Shown here: positions 6,119 through 8,023 of the stretch, one piece after another
Layout of the letters: each line of letters starts with the position of its first letter
Numbering within the stretch: position 1 is the stretch's first letter
Assembly (NCBI GenBank): GCA_030150085.1
Contig: JASLGJ010000327.1
Coordinates: forward strand, 1 to 8,023
Length of the DNA stretch: 8,023 nt
Reading direction: 5' to 3'
Source: Candidatus Elarobacter sp.
Lineage (GTDB): Bacteria > Vulcanimicrobiota > Vulcanimicrobiia > Vulcanimicrobiales > Vulcanimicrobiaceae
Notes under the pieces: model-generated
The model's database searches: none
What the model was told of the DNA's origin: nothing
The model's input: only the letters and a program-made list of their open reading frames with translations
Position numbers and translations under genes: made by a program

Positions 6119-7152
6119 CAGGCGGCGATCTTCCGCAGCTCCGCGAGCATGTCGTCGCAGACGTCGGCGGCGTAGACCAGGCGGCGGTACATGCCCAGCG
6201 TCATCGGCTTCATCGCCGCCGGGTCCTGCACGAGCAGCGGGACGACGACGTTGCGCAGCCAGCCCTCGGCGTGGGTGATGTCGATCGTCGTGTGCAGGCG
6301 CAGGTAGAGCATCTCGTCGTCGGCCAGACCGGTCCGCTTCCAGCCCTCGATCTGGTACTCCAGCCGGCCCGGCACCATCAGCTCGGTCGCCAGCAGCATC
6401 CCGATCGCCTGGTAGAGCTTGGCCCGGTTGAGGACCGCGTCGAAGTACATGTTGGCCAGGCGCAGCTGCGAGAGGCGGAACACGCCCAGGTCGCCCTTCA
6501 CGATGTCCGGGTCGATCCCGATCTTCTTCATCATGTGCAGGCGCAGGCTGCGGTGGACCATGCCGGCGTCGCCGCAGCCCATCTCGTCGAAGTAGTTGCT
6601 GACCAGCTCCATCTTGAGCGGGCCGTAGACGCCGGGCAGCATCAGCGCGATGATGTCGCCGAAGTAGATGTCGAACGGCGTCTCCTGGAGCTGGAACGCG
6701 GTCAGCTGGGCCCGCGTCGCCTCGTCGCGCAAGAACGCGAACAGCGCGTGGTCGACGTTGCCCGCGTGCTCCTGGATGCGCGCGGTGGCCCAGTCGGCGA
6801 ACTGTTCGACCGGCGGAATCCGTTCCAGCTCGGCGGCGAAGCGGCGCCGGTCGGCCTCGTCCCAGGCGCGCTCGATGAGGTCCCGGATGCGCGCGAAGAA
6901 CGCTCCGCGCGCGTTGTTGACCGGGCACTCCCAGGGCGGCTCCAGCGTCGCGACGTTGAGCGCGAAGAGGAGCTGGTGGATTTCGGCTTCGGCCCGCTCG
7001 TCGCCGCGCCGGAAGGCGCGCTCGGCGAGCTCGGACACGAACGCCTCGTACGAGGCGAGCTCGGCGGCGGAGATGGAATCGATGCGCTCGGTGCGGAGCA
7101 GCGCGACGATCTCCGCGCGCGTACACGCCGCGGCGGGGTCGACTACGTACAT
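6118..7152 (-). CDS. Heme-oxygenase-like diiron oxidase (HDO; iron-containing redox enzyme family)
   Basis: This 344-residue, mostly helical, soluble protein has no signal peptide. Its C-terminal half carries an HDO ligand pattern: Glu190-x9-His200 in a helix reading NYFDEMG...VH, then Glu257 (ATEL), then His287-x3-Asp291-x2-His294 in LHTTIDITHAEGW. From memory, these spacings match the diiron domain of the N-oxygenase SznF closely (E-x9-H, E, H-x3-D-x2-H). A further ligand expected from an earlier helix could be Glu157, Asp161 or Asp166. Residues 1-150 form an extra helical region before this core. Known HDOs use O2 for N-oxygenation, oxidative decarboxylation, desaturation or C-C cleavage of amino or fatty acids; which applies here cannot be read from the sequence. 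The ATG at 7152 has a good ribosome binding site and overlaps the upstream gene by 10 bases; its TGA shares one base with the next ATG (TGATG). PqqC has the same fold but no metal site, so it is unlikely. Confidence 0.88.
   Translation of the reverse strand: MYVVDPAAACTRAEIVALLRTERIDSISAAELASYEAFVSELAERAFRRGDERAEAEIHQLLFALNVATLEPPWECPVNNARGAFFARIRDLIERAWDEADRRRFAAELERIPPVEQFADWATARIQEHAGNVDHALFAFLRDEATRAQLTAFQLQETPFDIYFGDIIALMLPGVYGPLKMELVSNYFDEMGCGDAGMVHRSLRLHMMKKIGIDPDIVKGDLGVFRLSQLRLANMYFDAVLNRAKLYQAIGMLLATELMVPGRLEYQIEGWKRTGLADDEMLYLRLHTTIDITHAEGWLRNVVVPLLVQDPAAMKPMTLGMYRRLVYAADVCDDMLAELRKIAA
6130..6134 (-). promoter_or_regulatory. Weak ribosome binding site of ATP-grasp gene A2
   Basis: The minus strand reads GGAAG 11 bases before the ATG at 6118, within the end of the HDO gene. 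The spacing is long, so translation of A2 probably also depends on coupling through the TGATG stop-start overlap. Confidence 0.35.
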
Positions 7153-8023
7153 ACAGCGTCCTCTTCGGTGGTGTTGGCTTGGGTGATGAAGGCCAGCATC
7201 TCGGTCCCCGAGGGGGCCGCCTCGCGCAGGGCCTGGTGGTAGCCCTCGATGGCGGCCCGGATGCCGGCCGTGACGGCCTCGTTGCGCCGCTCCCAGGCCC
7301 GGCGCACCCGGGCCTCGTCGAGCGCGCCGAGCGCGGCGCCGTGCTGGGCGAGAAAGTTGCGCAGCCCGTCCGAGCCGCCGTAGCGCACGTCCGCCTCCGC
7401 GCCCGCGTCGGCGGGTACGAGGTGCGAGAACAGGCGCGGGGCGCGCTCGAGCAGGTCGGAGCGGTGGCCGTTGAGCGAGGTGTGGGTGATGACCCCGGTC
7501 ACCGCTTGGGTCGGCGACTCCATCAGCCCCAGGCAGCGCTCGCACGCGCGGCTGAGCGCGCTCAGCCCGGCGTAGTCGAAGCCCTCCAGGGTCACGCCGT
7601 GGAGGTCGCGCAGGGCCATCGTCAGGCCGGCCAGGCTGGGGTGGCCGGCCCGGTTCGCGAAGCCGCCCACCGAGACGTCGACCCCGCTGAAGCCGGCCGC
7701 CAGCGCGGCCAGCGCGTTGGCGGTCGCGAGCTCGTAGTCGTCGTGGAAGTGGCCGTACAGGCGCAGCGCGGGGTCGCGCCCGAGCAGCGCCGCGGTCAGC
7801 GCGCGGACCCGCTCGGGGGTCGCGACGCCCGAGGTGTCGACGATCCGGATCTGGCGGATGCCCAGCGCCGTCGCCGCCGCGACCATCAGGCCGACGTGCT
7901 CGGCCGCGGCCCGGTAGGCGTCGAGCACGGAGAACATCAGGCGCTCCACCGGGCGCAGCTCGGCAGCCCGGCGCAGAGCGCGCCCCAGCGTGTCCAGGCT
8001 GGCCCGGCGGCGCTGCGCGCGCC
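7143..8023 (-). CDS. HMGL-like 2-oxo acid condensing synthase (isopropylmalate/homocitrate synthase type), 5' end outside window
   Basis: The frame is open to the right edge, giving 292 visible residues before a TAG stop at 7143-7145; the true start lies outside the window. A GTG at 7949 is internal, since readable protein continues upstream of it. The sequence matches the second half of the HMGL-like TIM barrel: a strand ending IRIVDTSG (visible residues ~58-65), the metal-binding H-x-H in GHFHDD (His91, His93), then ATANALAAL, and the block GGFANRAGH (~119-127), where most relatives have G-x-GERAGN. A C-terminal subdomain follows with THTSLNGH (~179-186). There is no room for the LeuA allosteric domain, so it resembles homocitrate-synthase-like or secondary-metabolism members more than feedback-regulated LeuA. 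The expected reaction is condensation of an acyl-CoA with a 2-oxo acid in the cytosol; the substrate is unknown. Its end overlaps the HDO gene by 10 bases. HMG-CoA lyase-type activity is less likely because its typical cysteine loop is not seen. Confidence 0.85.
   Translation of the reverse strand, partial: RAQRRRASLDTLGRALRRAAELRPVERLMFSVLDAYRAAAEHVGLMVAAATALGIRQIRIVDTSGVATPERVRALTAALLGRDPALRLYGHFHDDYELATANALAALAAGFSGVDVSVGGFANRAGHPSLAGLTMALRDLHGVTLEGFDYAGLSALSRACERCLGLMESPTQAVTGVITHTSLNGHRSDLLERAPRLFSHLVPADAGAEADVRYGGSDGLRNFLAQHGAALGALDEARVRRAWERRNEAVTAGIRAAIEGYHQALREAAPSGTEMLAFITQANTTEEDAVCT
7158..7166 (-). promoter_or_regulatory. Ribosome binding site of the HDO gene
   Basis: On the minus strand this reads GAAGAGGAC, with the GAGG core seven bases before the ATG at 7152. 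It lies inside the end of the HMGL-like gene. It supports the ATG at 7152 as the start of the oxidase and is the clearest Shine-Dalgarno sequence in the window; most of the other internal starts have none. Confidence 0.6.

Larger units (their letters stand above)
1..8023 (-). other. Putative natural-product operon: HMGL synthase, HDO, ATP-grasp A2-B2-A1, MFS, ATP-grasp B1
   Basis: Seven genes on one strand are joined as follows: HMGL/HDO overlap 10 bases; HDO/A2 and A2/B2 share one base (TGATG); B2/A1 overlap four bases (ATGA); A1/MFS abut (TAG then TTG); MFS/B1 overlap four bases (ATGA). There is no intergenic space for a promoter or terminator, so a single transcript starting right of the window and continuing past the left edge is likely. 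The mix of a carbon-chain-extending synthase, an O2-using diiron enzyme, four peptide-bond-type ligases and an exporter points to a small peptide or amide natural product. That function is inferred from the families, not shown. Confidence 0.75.

Noticed and set aside
6118..7152. PQQ biosynthesis protein PqqC
   Set aside because: The fold is related, but PqqC has no iron site whereas this protein has the E-x9-H and H-x3-D-x2-H ligands, and no pqqA, pqqB, pqqD or pqqE genes are nearby.
7143..7949. GTG at 7949 as the true start of the HMGL-like gene
   Set aside because: The frame continues upstream to the window edge, and the barrel would lack its first half if it began there.
2311..8023. Carrier-protein lysine biosynthesis (homocitrate synthase plus LysX-type ATP-grasp)
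   Set aside because: There is no LysW-like carrier with its acidic C-terminal motif, no other lysine pathway genes, and four ATP-grasp copies plus an HDO and exporter do not fit that pathway.

Overview
The window is about 8 kb of very GC-rich bacterial DNA (roughly 70% by eye). It is fully coding, with every gene on the minus strand, so transcription runs from the right edge to the left edge. Seven genes follow one another with overlaps of 1 to 10 bases or no gap at all. They look like the middle of one long operon. No promoter, terminator, RNA gene, CRISPR array or insertion sequence is visible. High GC, GTG/TTG start candidates and long antisense shadow frames fit several high-GC phyla, and the sequence alone does not fix the taxon.

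In transcription order the genes are: (1) the 3' part of an HMGL-like carboxyl-condensing synthase of the isopropylmalate/homocitrate synthase type (7143-8023, start outside the window); (2) a heme-oxygenase-like diiron oxidase (HDO) with a full set of recognisable iron ligands (6118-7152); (3) ATP-grasp ligase A2 (4826-6118); (4) ATP-grasp ligase B2 (3594-4826); (5) ATP-grasp ligase A1, a paralogue of A2 (2311-3597); (6) an MFS exporter (1084-2310); (7) ATP-grasp ligase B1, a paralogue of B2, whose last ~50 codons lie beyond the left edge (1-1087).

The striking feature is that two different ATP-grasp ligases occur as an A-B pair and that the pair is present twice. A1/A2 are about 67% identical over their aligned 340 residues and B1/B2 about 73% identical over 350 residues (hand counts). 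In the second copy an MFS gene lies between A and B. All four ligases keep the lysines, acidic residues and asparagine expected of active ATP-grasp enzymes.

Inference: this is a natural-product (small peptide or amide) biosynthetic cluster without a visible NRPS or carrier protein. The HMGL-like enzyme could extend a 2-oxo acid by condensation with an acyl-CoA. The HDO could do an O2-dependent oxidation such as N-oxygenation, desaturation or C-C cleavage. The four ATP-grasp enzymes could join carboxylates to amines in successive steps, and the MFS protein could export the product. I do not recognise this gene combination as a characterised pathway; the product and substrates are unknown.
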